Assembly (NCBI RefSeq): GCF_030519375.1
Contig: NZ_JAUMKB010000001.1
Coordinates: forward strand, 248,001 to 312,000
DNA: 64,000 bases
From: Mucilaginibacter tolerans
GTDB lineage: Bacteria > Bacteroidota > Bacteroidia > Sphingobacteriales > Sphingobacteriaceae
Reading direction: 5' to 3'
The notes under the pieces were generated by a model. The model saw nothing but the letters and a program-made list of their open reading frames with translations, searched no databases and was not told the DNA's origin. The translations under genes and the position numbers were made by a program. This document shows, piece after piece, positions 27,119 through 36,279 of the stretch; position 1 is the first letter of the stretch, and each line of letters opens with the position of its first letter.

Positions 27119-27886
27119 ATGATGCGGCTACCCATTCTACTTAGTATTATAGCGATTTTTTCAATTGTTGGTGCCAGGGCGCAGGATAATTATGAAATAC
27201 AGGTTTACGGATCTGAAACAGTGGAAAAAGGGCACACAATGCTTGAACTGCATAGCAATTATACCATTCAAGGCAGCAAAACAATTTCCGATGGCGAGTT
27301 GCCAACAAATCATGTCTTTCATGAGACTATAGAGATCACACATGGGTGGACAACATGGTTTGAAACAGGGTTTTATATTTTTAACTCGCTGGGTAGCGAT
27401 GGCCGTACTGCTTATGTAGGTTCACATATAAGGCCGCGCGTGGCAGCACCCGAAAGCTGGCATTGGCCGGTAGGTGTCAGTTTATCTACAGAGTTTGGAT
27501 TTCAGAAAGCAGCCTTTGATGCAAATACCTGCACCCTTGAAATAAGGCCAATTATTGATAAGAAATGGGGTGGATGGTATTTTTCATTCAACCCAACTGT
27601 TGACCAAAGCTTTGCCGGACCTGATGCACACCGCGGACTGATCTTCTCGCCTAATTTCAAGCAGAGTTATGATATTACCAAGGTTGTAGCGCTGGGCATT
27701 GAATACTACGGCTCTACTGGTCCTTTTTTTCACTACGATCCGATAAAAGAACAGGACCATCAATTCTTCCTGGCAACAGACTTGAACTTTAATCCCAACT
27801 GGGAATTCAACGCCGGATTAGGTTGGGGATTAACCAGCAATGCCGATAAGGCTATCTTTAAAATGATTATTGGCAGAAGATTTTAA
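27119..27886 (+). CDS. Outer-membrane beta-barrel protein (phenol-pathway MetA-like)
   Basis: This 255-residue protein has a signal peptide ending GARAQD. The mature part is built of alternating aromatic-rich strands (THGWTTWFETGFYIFNS, WYFSFNPTVDQ, WEFNAGLGWGL) and ends in GRRF, a typical outer-membrane beta-barrel C-terminus with terminal Phe. It resembles the transporter family named after the MetA phenol-degradation pathway protein. A TAGGTTTG box at 27097-27104 may drive it. It ends exactly where the convergent gene ends. The transported compound is unknown. Confidence 0.8.
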   Translation: MMRLPILLSIIAIFSIVGARAQDNYEIQVYGSETVEKGHTMLELHSNYTIQGSKTISDGELPTNHVFHETIEITHGWTTWFETGFYIFNSLGSDGRTAYVGSHIRPRVAAPESWHWPVGVSLSTEFGFQKAAFDANTCTLEIRPIIDKKWGGWYFSFNPTVDQSFAGPDAHRGLIFSPNFKQSYDITKVVALGIEYYGSTGPFFHYDPIKEQDHQFFLATDLNFNPNWEFNAGLGWGLTSNADKAIFKMIIGRRF

Positions 27887-30343
27887 TTACTTTACCTGGT
27901 ACCTGTAAACAGTACGGCCAATATTGCCTTTATCGTCAATACCTTCTGCCACCACACGATAAGTACCGGGCCCGTCAGCATTATAATATTCAAACATGGC
28001 TTTTCCGTCTTTATCTGTCCTTAGTTCGGATATCCATATTATTGTACTTCGCAGATCAGGTTTATTAATCTTGGTATTGACCTCATATTTAGGCGAATAA
28101 AATTCGCGCGCAACATAAAAACCACGGACCTGAAATGATAGACTCCCTAATGTCCGGGTACTGACGCCTTCGGTGGATTGACGTTTACGAGATGTGATCA
28201 CCAAAACGCCGGCCCCACCATTTACGCCATACATCGACGCGCTTGACCCTTTTAATAACTCTACGGTCTCCACCGAAACAGGATTAATATTATCTATTCC
28301 TCCTCTATCTAATGGTAGTGCATAACCATCAATTACTACATACATCGGCTCGGCCACCTGGTTTGTCCCATTGAATACCATATTACCTTGCAGATATGCA
28401 ACCCCGTTAATAAAATAAACACCACGAAGCAAGCCGTTTAAACCCTGTGATAAACTTGGTGAGTTTTTGATCTGGTCACCCTTTATTACCTGGTCGGCAT
28501 GGCCAGATCCACCTAAATTGGAAGACTCATAAACCTTATCCGATTCATTTAACACTTTTTGGGGCCTGGTATCACTCTTTGCATTATACTTGTAAGCTGC
28601 GTTTTTTATCAATTCATTTCCCAACTCAGGTTTTTTTGTACTCAAATAAACAGGCATTGCTTTATTTGCATCTGTTTGTAAATAAGTTTCTTTTTTTTCG
28701 GCCACAGCAGGCCCAGGCTTATCCGAATCAACCGTAAAAATGGTAGCATTTTTGGACCTGGTTGAACCTGTTGCCTGTAATATTAATACGGTGCTATCTG
28801 CTATAGGGGGTAAATTGGTGAACTTGAATTTACCATTGTTATCTGTCCGCTCGCCCAGGTTACTTTTCATGTCGGCGGTTAGTAACATCACATCCATGTC
28901 TTTTACAGGTGTACCGGCTGCAGTTTTTGCTGTACCACTTATTTCCAACGCTTTTTCAGGAGTATAGACGAATGCCGAATCGCGCTCATTCATTAATTTC
29001 TTCCAGGTAAAACGACGATAACCTTGTGTAAGCAACAAGGCGTCAAGGTCAGCGGTAGCGTGTTCGGCGTTTTGGAGGAAATAATAATTAGGTTGTTCGA
29101 CATAGCCGCGCAATGGCAAGGTCAGGAGTAAGTAGGTCTGTATTGTTGTTTCATTATTTTCGTCAACGGGCACCTGATTTTCATCTATCACGGCAACCGA
29201 AAAATGCCCTTCTGCAGCATTACCTTTATCTTTTGCAGCCAAGTTGAGTAATACCTTTTCCCGTTTACCATAAGTAGTTTTGTTACTGGTTAAAGTAAGA
29301 TCAACCATGTCCGAATTTTTGATAAAAGCGAGTCGTTCACTTAACGGATCGCCTGTTTGTGAGAATAATGTCACCCTTACTACCCCGGATGGAAACTGGG
29401 TATTGGCGATGTCCATGCTTAACCTGCGGCTGTCCAGTTTGGTGCTTACCGTGTTGACAAACCCGCTGCCGTAAATAACAAGGCTGATATTCTTATTCAA
29501 GTTTTCCTGGAAATAAGCCTTGTTGCAATGTATTTCGATGGACAGTTTTCCTAAGGTGTCCTTTAATGCCAAAGCGATACCCTTACTTTGTACTGCTGGT
29601 AAATTAAATACGCCCTGCGCCCCATCGGCAAAAGTTAGTTTAGCTTTGTACATTTTCCCTTCTTCGGGTTGAAGATAAAATGTTCCCATGCCTAAATGTG
29701 ATGACGTAAAAGAAGCTACCTGATTGTTTGTATTATCAACTATCACGCCCTTTACATTTATTCCTAACCCATTTGACCCGATTGCTTTAAAAGCCACTTT
29801 TGATACCATAGAACCTACCAGCTCACCTCCCTCAGGGAAAAATTGCAGATCGTCCTTTTCTTTTGATTCTGCGGTATTAGGCGCCATACCCGTATTCAAA
29901 GTCGAACCAATTGCAATTGTCTTATCAAAAAAATACTCTGGTGCGTTTTGCATATAATTGGTATAGGCGCGAACCCGGTAATTACCAGCGGTAAGTGCAA
30001 TAGGCAGCGGAAAATCACCCCATCCTATGCCATTGACTATCTGAAGTTTTATTGATCTGAAAATTGAATTATCCGGGCTTATCAGATCAACATGTAAGAT
30101 CCCGCTTAATCTCGAAAGGTCATAATGTTCACCCAGGGTGAGGTAGGCCTTAAAGCGCATAGTATCGCCAACAGCATAATAAGGTTTATCGAAATGCAGA
30201 TACGCCTTTTCGATCACATGATTACCCGATAAACTTTTTAATCCAGCAACAGCGTTGTTGATTACTGAACTATTATCCTGGCAATAAGCCTGCAGGTTGC
30301 AAAATGCCGCAAGAAATACACAGGTATACAGTATTTTTTTCAT
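27887..30343 (-). CDS. Macroglobulin-like / TonB-plug domain protein without a beta-barrel
   Basis: This 818-residue exported protein combines three parts. The N-terminal macroglobulin-like MG2 part includes KAYLHFDKPYYAVGDTMRF. A carboxypeptidase-like regulatory domain has ISGTAKTAAGTPVKDMDVML. A TonB receptor plug segment has MYVVIDGYALPL and VETVELLKGSSASMYGVNGG. The C-terminus (LRTDKDGKAMFEYYNADGPG) again resembles alpha-2-macroglobulin-type sequence, and no 22-strand barrel is present. I chose the ATG at 30343, giving MKKILYTCVFLAAF as signal peptide. The family is common in Bacteroidota; its role is unknown but it presumably sits at the outer membrane. Confidence 0.85.
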   Translation of the reverse strand: MKKILYTCVFLAAFCNLQAYCQDNSSVINNAVAGLKSLSGNHVIEKAYLHFDKPYYAVGDTMRFKAYLTLGEHYDLSRLSGILHVDLISPDNSIFRSIKLQIVNGIGWGDFPLPIALTAGNYRVRAYTNYMQNAPEYFFDKTIAIGSTLNTGMAPNTAESKEKDDLQFFPEGGELVGSMVSKVAFKAIGSNGLGINVKGVIVDNTNNQVASFTSSHLGMGTFYLQPEEGKMYKAKLTFADGAQGVFNLPAVQSKGIALALKDTLGKLSIEIHCNKAYFQENLNKNISLVIYGSGFVNTVSTKLDSRRLSMDIANTQFPSGVVRVTLFSQTGDPLSERLAFIKNSDMVDLTLTSNKTTYGKREKVLLNLAAKDKGNAAEGHFSVAVIDENQVPVDENNETTIQTYLLLTLPLRGYVEQPNYYFLQNAEHATADLDALLLTQGYRRFTWKKLMNERDSAFVYTPEKALEISGTAKTAAGTPVKDMDVMLLTADMKSNLGERTDNNGKFKFTNLPPIADSTVLILQATGSTRSKNATIFTVDSDKPGPAVAEKKETYLQTDANKAMPVYLSTKKPELGNELIKNAAYKYNAKSDTRPQKVLNESDKVYESSNLGGSGHADQVIKGDQIKNSPSLSQGLNGLLRGVYFINGVAYLQGNMVFNGTNQVAEPMYVVIDGYALPLDRGGIDNINPVSVETVELLKGSSASMYGVNGGAGVLVITSRKRQSTEGVSTRTLGSLSFQVRGFYVAREFYSPKYEVNTKINKPDLRSTIIWISELRTDKDGKAMFEYYNADGPGTYRVVAEGIDDKGNIGRTVYRYQVK

Positions 30344-30561
30344 GGCAAAAGAGAGTTGATTTGTCAAAACCTTTCATCCGTCCGGACCATATCAATAGTC
30401 TGAGAGCAAAAAATCAGTCGGATGAATATTATAATTGGTTATCTAAACTTATAACTAAATTTTTAATTTAAAAAGCTTTATTAAAAATTAATTATAGGGT
30501 ACCTGACTAAATTTCAGCAATTGAGCATACGGTGCCAAATTATTTTCACATAAAAATGAAT

Positions 30562-30588
30562 AACAAAAACAGCCGCATGATGGCGGCT
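30562..30588 (-). terminator. Terminator of the small hypothetical gene
   Basis: AGCCGC and GCGGCT (30571-30588) form a 6-bp stem with a 6-nt loop. On the minus strand it is followed by GTTTTTGTT. It lies 35 bp after the stop of the 78-residue gene. Confidence 0.75.
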
Positions 30589-30622
30589 TCTGTAAATTTT
30601 TGATGTGGAGAAATCGAATTAC

Positions 30623-30859
30623 TTAATTTCTGAATAACAGAGCGGCCTTTTGCAGATCTTTTTCGGTAATCTGTTCAGGGTTATGAAATTGTTGTTCCAC
30701 TAACTCTTTTGGGAACTCGATACTTCCTCCCGAAGTTTTTACAATCACACCTGTATCAAACTCGGTATGGTTTTTATAACCGCCAATTGCTGGATTGTGC
30801 TTTTCTAAACGGATCAACAGCTCTACTATAGCGTAAGTAGGCAAATTACTTTTGGGCAT
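30623..30859 (-). CDS. Small hypothetical protein (78 aa)
   Basis: This 78-residue cytosolic protein starts MPKSNLPTYAIVELLIRLEKHNPAIGGY and ends QKAALLFRN. It is mixed helical with no signal or membrane segment. I took the ATG at 30859; a TTG three codons upstream is possible. It has a good terminator and lies 100 bp downstream of the large TonB-dependent receptor on the same strand. I do not recognise the family. Confidence 0.65.
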   Translation of the reverse strand: MPKSNLPTYAIVELLIRLEKHNPAIGGYKNHTEFDTGVIVKTSGGSIEFPKELVEQQFHNPEQITEKDLQKAALLFRN

Positions 30860-30959
30860 CGGGGGCAAAATTACATTAACAATGTAAGAAATAATTATTA
30901 AACTTATGTTAATAATTAACCTCCATTTAATGTAATCTTAAAGATATTACAACGACAAT

Positions 30960-33446
30960 TTATTTGCTCCCGCCATTATCATTGCCCGGTACATCATTAT
31001 TATTGTTGTTGTCGTCTTTGTTTTTCTCTTTCTTAAATTCCATTTTGCCAAATCTGTAGCTCAATGTGATACCAAAGGAGCGGAACGGGATCTCGCGGAT
31101 ATTGGTTTGTGTAAAGCCAGTGCCGCTTGTGGTTGATTTCTGATTAAGATAATTTGCAAATGGATCGGTAGTGGTCAAACCAATGCTAGCTTTTTTGTTC
31201 CAGAATTGCTTTCGAAAAGCCAGGTTATAAAAAGCAAACACAGGCCGGTTACCCTGAATAGTCCTTTGCGATGAATTATAGTTCACAAATGCTTCACCAA
31301 TCAGGTCGTGGCCGAAATCGTAGCTTGCATTCAGGTTGATGCGATACATAAAACCGCTCACCTGCGGATTACCCGGGTTGGTGGTGATCCTGTTTGAGAA
31401 CATCATGTTGGTGCGCAGATTAAATTGCTTAGTCACAGGCAATGAACCAAATATGCTGATGCCTTCAGTAGTTTCGGTTCCGATATTGTAACGTTGATTC
31501 AGGTACACGTTATTGTAAGTCGTGCCGTTGATAACTAAGCTGTCATAATGCGTGGTATACGACTGCAGGTCGTCCGTGTTATAACGGTAGAAGGCTCCTA
31601 TATAAATATTAGCTCCCTGACTGAATGACTTGCTATAGCCAAATTCATAATTATGACCAATTTCAGGCCGTAGGTTTGGATTGCCTACGCTGATATTATG
31701 CGGGTCGCTGATATTATAAAAAGGATTAAGGCTCCCGTAATCCGGACGCTGTATGCGATAGGTGTAGCTCAATTTCAATGATTGCGTCTCATCAAGTTTA
31801 TGAGTCAATGTTATTGATGGGACCAGCTTATTATAAGACGGGACTTGCTGCGCGCCAGGAAAATTAGCTGATGTGGTAGTGTATTCATCCCTTAAGCCGG
31901 CCATACCACCAATAAAATCATTAAATAATGAAAACGTGGTCGAAAGGTATCCGGCGTATATCCTGCGATCATAGCTAAACCCATAAGTCTGGCTTGGGTC
32001 GGGAACAAAGGAAGGTCCGGCAAGTGTATCAGTAACTACTGTGTTATTGATATTTTCCAATACCAATTTTGCTCCTGTTTCTATAGTAAACTTTTTGGTC
32101 ACCGGCTGGGTATAATCAACGGCCAGATCCGTTTCATGATCCCTTCCCGGGTTATTGCTTTGAATACCTGTGGATGGGTATCCGCCTGTCAAATAATCCT
32201 GCTGTTGGAAAAAGTTAGAGTGGTTATTACCATAGCTTGAGGTAAATAGCACATCCAGCTCCTGCCCTTCTTTATCGAAAGTCTTTTTATAATTCAGGCT
32301 GTAATCAAAATACTTTCCACTAAAACGACTGTCTGAGTTTCTCAAGCTAAGAATTTTCGACATTAGCGTATCGGCAACTATATCTGTTGTGATCGAAGAT
32401 TGATTAGTAAGGCCAGAGTTATGATTCTTAAAATAGTTATACCCAAACGAAGCTGTTAATGCATCCTTCTTGGTAATGTCCCAATTAAAGCTGATACCCG
32501 AATGAAAACCACCGCGGGTAAAGGAGCTATTTCCTGTCTGTAATAGCTCGGTAAAGGTATTTCCACTGTATGACTTGTTATCATTAGAGTTAATGGTAGT
32601 GCTATTGATCTGCTCACCGCCACCAAAAAATGCGTTCACTCCAAAATTACCTTTGCGTGCATTTAAGTTGAAATTGCCGTTCTCGCGGCGTGTACCCGCC
32701 GATAGGTTAAAGTTGCCGTTTATACCCTGCACCTTACTATCTTTTAAAACGATGTTGATGATACCACCGGTGCCATTCGCATCATATTTAGCTCCGGGGC
32801 TGGTGATCACTTCGATAGCCTTGATCTGGGTTGCAGGAATAGATTGCAAGGCATCAGCTAAACTTGCACCGAATATGCTTGATGGTTTACCGTTAATCAG
32901 GAAGCGGATGTTGGAGTTACCCTGCAGTTGCACATTACCATCAATGTCAACGGTAACCTGCGGCACTTTTTGTAATACGTCAGATGCCGTGCCGCTCTGC
33001 GAAGTAAGGTCGTTGGCTACATTGAAGACCATCTTATCGATCTTGTTTTGCACTACGGGTGCCTTTTCTACTATATCGACAGATTTCAACTGCGTTTGAA
33101 CAGGATCGATGGCTATTGTACCTAATGCAATATTTGGAGTAGCACCATTAATGCTAAGCTGGTCAATTACTTTCTTTTTGTACCCGATAAAATCAACCGA
33201 TATGCTATAATCACCCGGATTAAGATTAGTAATGGTAAAATTGCCTTTAGGGTCTGTTACCACGCCATTGATCGGGCTTGTAGTACCTGCTTTAAAAACA
33301 CTTACGGTAGCGTAATCGACTGGTTGTTTGGTAACCGCGTCAATCACTTTACCACTTATACGCCCCTTAGGATCGTTTAACGGCTGGGCGTTGATGATGG
33401 TCGAGAAGCTAAGAAAAACTAATAAAACAATAATAATATTTCGCAT
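30960..33446 (-). CDS. TonB-dependent receptor (outer-membrane beta-barrel family)
   Basis: This 828-residue outer-membrane protein has a signal peptide ending INAQP. A carboxypeptidase-like regulatory domain follows (GRISGKVIDAVTKQPVDYATVSV), then a plug (SDVLQKVPQVTVDIDGNVQLQGN) and a C-terminal beta-barrel of the OMP_b-brl_3 type. Landmarks in the barrel include YRIQRPDYGSLNPFY and the closing TLSYRFGKMEF. After the last strand there is a hydrophilic Lys/Asp/Asn tail encoded by short trinucleotide repeats (poly-Asn), which could vary in length. No SusD partner is next to it, so it is not a typical SusCD polysaccharide locus. The ligand is unknown. Confidence 0.92.
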   Translation of the reverse strand: MRNIIIVLLVFLSFSTIINAQPLNDPKGRISGKVIDAVTKQPVDYATVSVFKAGTTSPINGVVTDPKGNFTITNLNPGDYSISVDFIGYKKKVIDQLSINGATPNIALGTIAIDPVQTQLKSVDIVEKAPVVQNKIDKMVFNVANDLTSQSGTASDVLQKVPQVTVDIDGNVQLQGNSNIRFLINGKPSSIFGASLADALQSIPATQIKAIEVITSPGAKYDANGTGGIINIVLKDSKVQGINGNFNLSAGTRRENGNFNLNARKGNFGVNAFFGGGEQINSTTINSNDNKSYSGNTFTELLQTGNSSFTRGGFHSGISFNWDITKKDALTASFGYNYFKNHNSGLTNQSSITTDIVADTLMSKILSLRNSDSRFSGKYFDYSLNYKKTFDKEGQELDVLFTSSYGNNHSNFFQQQDYLTGGYPSTGIQSNNPGRDHETDLAVDYTQPVTKKFTIETGAKLVLENINNTVVTDTLAGPSFVPDPSQTYGFSYDRRIYAGYLSTTFSLFNDFIGGMAGLRDEYTTTSANFPGAQQVPSYNKLVPSITLTHKLDETQSLKLSYTYRIQRPDYGSLNPFYNISDPHNISVGNPNLRPEIGHNYEFGYSKSFSQGANIYIGAFYRYNTDDLQSYTTHYDSLVINGTTYNNVYLNQRYNIGTETTEGISIFGSLPVTKQFNLRTNMMFSNRITTNPGNPQVSGFMYRINLNASYDFGHDLIGEAFVNYNSSQRTIQGNRPVFAFYNLAFRKQFWNKKASIGLTTTDPFANYLNQKSTTSGTGFTQTNIREIPFRSFGITLSYRFGKMEFKKEKNKDDNNNNNDVPGNDNGGSK

Positions 33447-33674
33447 AATCTGGTTATCACTGATCTTTAAAATCGGGCGAAAATGGTCAGAAATTTTGGA
33501 TTAAATCTGACGGGTGGCCAATTGTAGTGTGATTTTTACACAAGTGATTAATAATGAACCAAAACGCCCTTCATGACAAACACCAATTGACTATGTTTCA
33601 AATAGTTAATAACAAAGCGATATTTATATTGGTTTGTAACAATACTAATAGAAAGCTCTGCTTAACCGGTTAGT

Positions 33675-34088
33675 TCAGAATATAAGTACCAACGTTCCGG
33701 CTATAATCAGCAACGCTCCGGAAGCTGATTTTATCGTGATCGGGTCTTTCAGAAATATCGCTGATAATAGGATAGCAAGTGCTACGCTTAGCTTATCAAC
33801 AGGTGCAACTTGTGATACATTTCCAACCTGTAAAGCTTTAAAATAGAATATCCAGGACAAGCCAGTAGCGCAGCCGGACAATACAAGAAAGGTCCAGTTG
33901 ATCTTGCTGAGTGCTCCCATATTTTCGGCGCTTCCTTTATACAAAGCTATTGCCCAGGCGATAATCAATATAATGACGGTGCGTATGGCGGTTGCCAGGT
34001 CGCTGTCGACTCCTTTGATGCCAATCTTCGCAAATATTGCGGTTAATGCTGCAAAAGCAGCCGACAGTAAAGCATATATCCACCACAT
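33675..34088 (-). CDS. EamA/DMT family half-size transporter
   Basis: This 137-residue protein has five hydrophobic helices and a single EamA domain, half the usual ten-helix length. It starts MWWIYALLSAAFAALTAIFAKIG and contains GLSWIFYFKALQVGNVSQVAPVDKLS, a typical EamA/DMT segment. Such half-size members probably act as dimers. It may export small metabolites or act in sugar or amino-acid efflux; the substrate cannot be read. It is monocistronic and divergent from the two-component operon. Confidence 0.85.
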   Translation of the reverse strand: MWWIYALLSAAFAALTAIFAKIGIKGVDSDLATAIRTVIILIIAWAIALYKGSAENMGALSKINWTFLVLSGCATGLSWIFYFKALQVGNVSQVAPVDKLSVALAILLSAIFLKDPITIKSASGALLIIAGTLVLIF

Positions 34089-34245
34089 GGTTGTTGAATT
34101 AGTGAGTTATTAAATTAGTGAATGCACAAAATTAGAGGCACATCCTGTACAAAATCTATCGATACCAAATGTATCCAAAATTGAGTTTGTACATTTATTG
34201 AAAAAATGACGTAGCGTCTCCTTTTGGAGCATCAGAACCAAGCGT

Positions 34246-34920
34246 ATGAAAATACTGATTATAGAGGACGAAAAAGGATTGCGTGAAAGTATTGAAGAAT
34301 ACTTTATGGAAACCGGTAATATTTGCGAAACTGCATCAAATTACCAGGAAGCAATGTCAAAGGTGAGCATTTACAGCTACGATTGTATACTGCTGGATAT
34401 AACCTTGCCCGGAGGTAGCGGCATAGAAATTCTAAAATACCTTAAGAAGAATAACAATTCCGACGGTGTGTTAATTATTTCAGCAAAAAACTCGCTGGAT
34501 GATCGTTTAGAAGGCCTCGATCTGGGCGCTGACGATTACCTGGTAAAACCATTTCATTTGTCCGAGCTACGCGCCCGGGTGACCGCAATCATACGCCGCA
34601 AGACCTTTAATGGCAATAATCAGTTAGTATTTAACGAAATCAATATCGACCTGCTTGCAAAAACAGCAAAAGTGAACGATCAGCCCGTTAAACTTACGCG
34701 GAAGGAGTACGCGCTGCTGTTGTACTTTCTTGCCAATAAAGGGAAAGTGGTATCAAAAAATGCCATCGCCGAGCACCTTTGGGGCGATGGTATGGATTTG
34801 GCCAATAATTTCGATTTCATCTATTCACATATCAAAAACCTTAGGAAAAAGTTATTAGAGGCTGGCAGTAATGATTATATTCAGGCAGCTTATGGCATGG
34901 GGTATAAGTTTACCAGTTAA
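34246..34920 (+). CDS. OmpR-family response regulator
   Basis: This 224-residue regulator has a receiver domain (IIEDEK; phosphoacceptor Asp51 in LLDITLPGGSG; Lys in YLVKPF) followed by a winged-helix DNA-binding domain (VKLTRKEYALLLYFL and NNFDFIYSHIKNLRKKL). It is the first gene of a five-gene run and its stop overlaps the kinase start by one base (TAATG). By context it regulates the TolC-adaptor-RND genes behind it. The autoregulated promoter should lie in the 157-bp gap shared with the divergent EamA gene. Confidence 0.95.
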   Translation: MKILIIEDEKGLRESIEEYFMETGNICETASNYQEAMSKVSIYSYDCILLDITLPGGSGIEILKYLKKNNNSDGVLIISAKNSLDDRLEGLDLGADDYLVKPFHLSELRARVTAIIRRKTFNGNNQLVFNEINIDLLAKTAKVNDQPVKLTRKEYALLLYFLANKGKVVSKNAIAEHLWGDGMDLANNFDFIYSHIKNLRKKLLEAGSNDYIQAAYGMGYKFTS

Positions 34921-36206
34921 TGAAGCTCATTACCCGATATAATCGCGTCAATCTGCTCACCACTGTTGTGGTAATGCTGATCACCGGTATCATTTATTAC
35001 CAGGCCATCAGCCTGATATTGATCAGTCAGCTTGAAAAAGACCTGGTAGTTGAAGAAAATGAGATATTTGAGTCCGTAAGCCTGAACCATCGCCTGCCGC
35101 AGGTTTTTAAATCAAACGACCAACAAATCACCTTCACTGAAGCTGAGCCTGGTTCCGTAAAGCGCCGGTTTATCAACACCATTTACCGTAATTACGATAA
35201 TGTTAAATATGCAAAAAGGCATCATCATCATGATGAGGAGGAATTTGAAACTGGCCGTGGATTAATCACATCGGTTACCGTTGGCGACAAGTATTATAAG
35301 GTACTGATTGTGATATCGACGGTGGAAGCCGAGGACCTTATAAAAATCATTTTTGGCATTACTGCCGGGGTCATCCTTCTGCTCTTTGTCACCCTGTATG
35401 TAACTAACAGGTTGCTCCTGAACAGGCTATGGCAGCCTTTCTACGATCTGCTAAGAGAACTCCGGTTTTTTAACATCACCGATAATAAGGATATCCCGCT
35501 CGAAAAGACAAACATTGACGAGTTTGAAGAGCTCAATCAGGCCATCATCGGTATGTCGACCAGGGTCAAGAGCGACTATAAAGAGCTGAAGACTTTCACA
35601 GAGAACGCCTCTCATGAATTGCTCACCCCTATTGCTGTTATCAATTCCAAACTGGATACACTAATACAGACTGATAGCTTTTCTTTAAAACAAAGTAAGT
35701 TATTGAGCGATCTCTATAGTGCGGTGTCCAAACTCACCAGGTTAAATCAATCATTGCTGCTATTGGTGAAAATCGAGAACAGGTTATTGGAAAGCAATGA
35801 ACATATTGATCTGAAACTACATATCCAAGATATGCTCATTCAATTCGAGGAGATTTTCTTAGATAAAGAATTAAAGGTAAGCAGTGATTTGGGCGAGAAA
35901 GAACTTGTGACCAGTACCTACCTGGTGGATATTTTATTGAATAACCTGCTAGGCAATGCCATAAGACATAATCTGGCAGGCGGAGAAATACGCATAAAAC
36001 TAACAGACGAGTTATTAGTTATTCAGAATACAGGGGCAACGGAAGCGTTAAGGCATGACGAGATATTTACCCGTTTTCATAAGTCGACCGAGTCTGAAGG
36101 TAGTGGACTTGGGCTTACTATATCGAGGCAAATTTGCGAGAATTTAAACTTCACGTTAAATTACAGTTACCAGTCGCCTTATCACACTTTTACAGTCAAT
36201 TTCTGA
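34920..36206 (+). CDS. Sensor histidine kinase with His-rich periplasmic loop
   Basis: This 428-residue inner-membrane kinase has two membrane helices (about residues 10-35 and 140-165) that bracket a periplasmic sensor of about 100 residues. The sensor contains four His then Asp and three Glu in a row (His101-His104, Asp105, Glu106-108), which looks like a metal-binding loop. The phosphorylated His232 lies in ENASHELLTP, where Leu replaces the usual Arg. The N box LLNNLLGNAIRHN and G box GSGLGLTIS are present. It is coupled to the response regulator by a 1-bp overlap. Confidence 0.93.
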   Translation: MKLITRYNRVNLLTTVVVMLITGIIYYQAISLILISQLEKDLVVEENEIFESVSLNHRLPQVFKSNDQQITFTEAEPGSVKRRFINTIYRNYDNVKYAKRHHHHDEEEFETGRGLITSVTVGDKYYKVLIVISTVEAEDLIKIIFGITAGVILLLFVTLYVTNRLLLNRLWQPFYDLLRELRFFNITDNKDIPLEKTNIDEFEELNQAIIGMSTRVKSDYKELKTFTENASHELLTPIAVINSKLDTLIQTDSFSLKQSKLLSDLYSAVSKLTRLNQSLLLLVKIENRLLESNEHIDLKLHIQDMLIQFEEIFLDKELKVSSDLGEKELVTSTYLVDILLNNLLGNAIRHNLAGGEIRIKLTDELLVIQNTGATEALRHDEIFTRFHKSTESEGSGLGLTISRQICENLNFTLNYSYQSPYHTFTVNF

Positions 36207-36216
36207 CGCATGCGTC
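36205..36216. promoter_or_regulatory. 12-bp perfect palindrome before the efflux genes
   Basis: GACGCATGCGTC is a perfect palindrome that overlaps the kinase stop codon and lies 64 bp before the TolC start. It could be an operator for the efflux genes. It is a candidate only, since no second site is visible. Confidence 0.35.
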
Positions 36217-36279
36217 CCAAATTTATACAGAATTAAATTTTTACTTTAGCAAAACTAATACAATCATATCTACTGTTAA

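Noticed and set aside
30985..31020. Trinucleotide repeats in the receptor tail as a phase-variation switch
   Set aside because: Length change would only alter an Asn-rich C-terminal tail in frame, and the repeats are short and imperfect.
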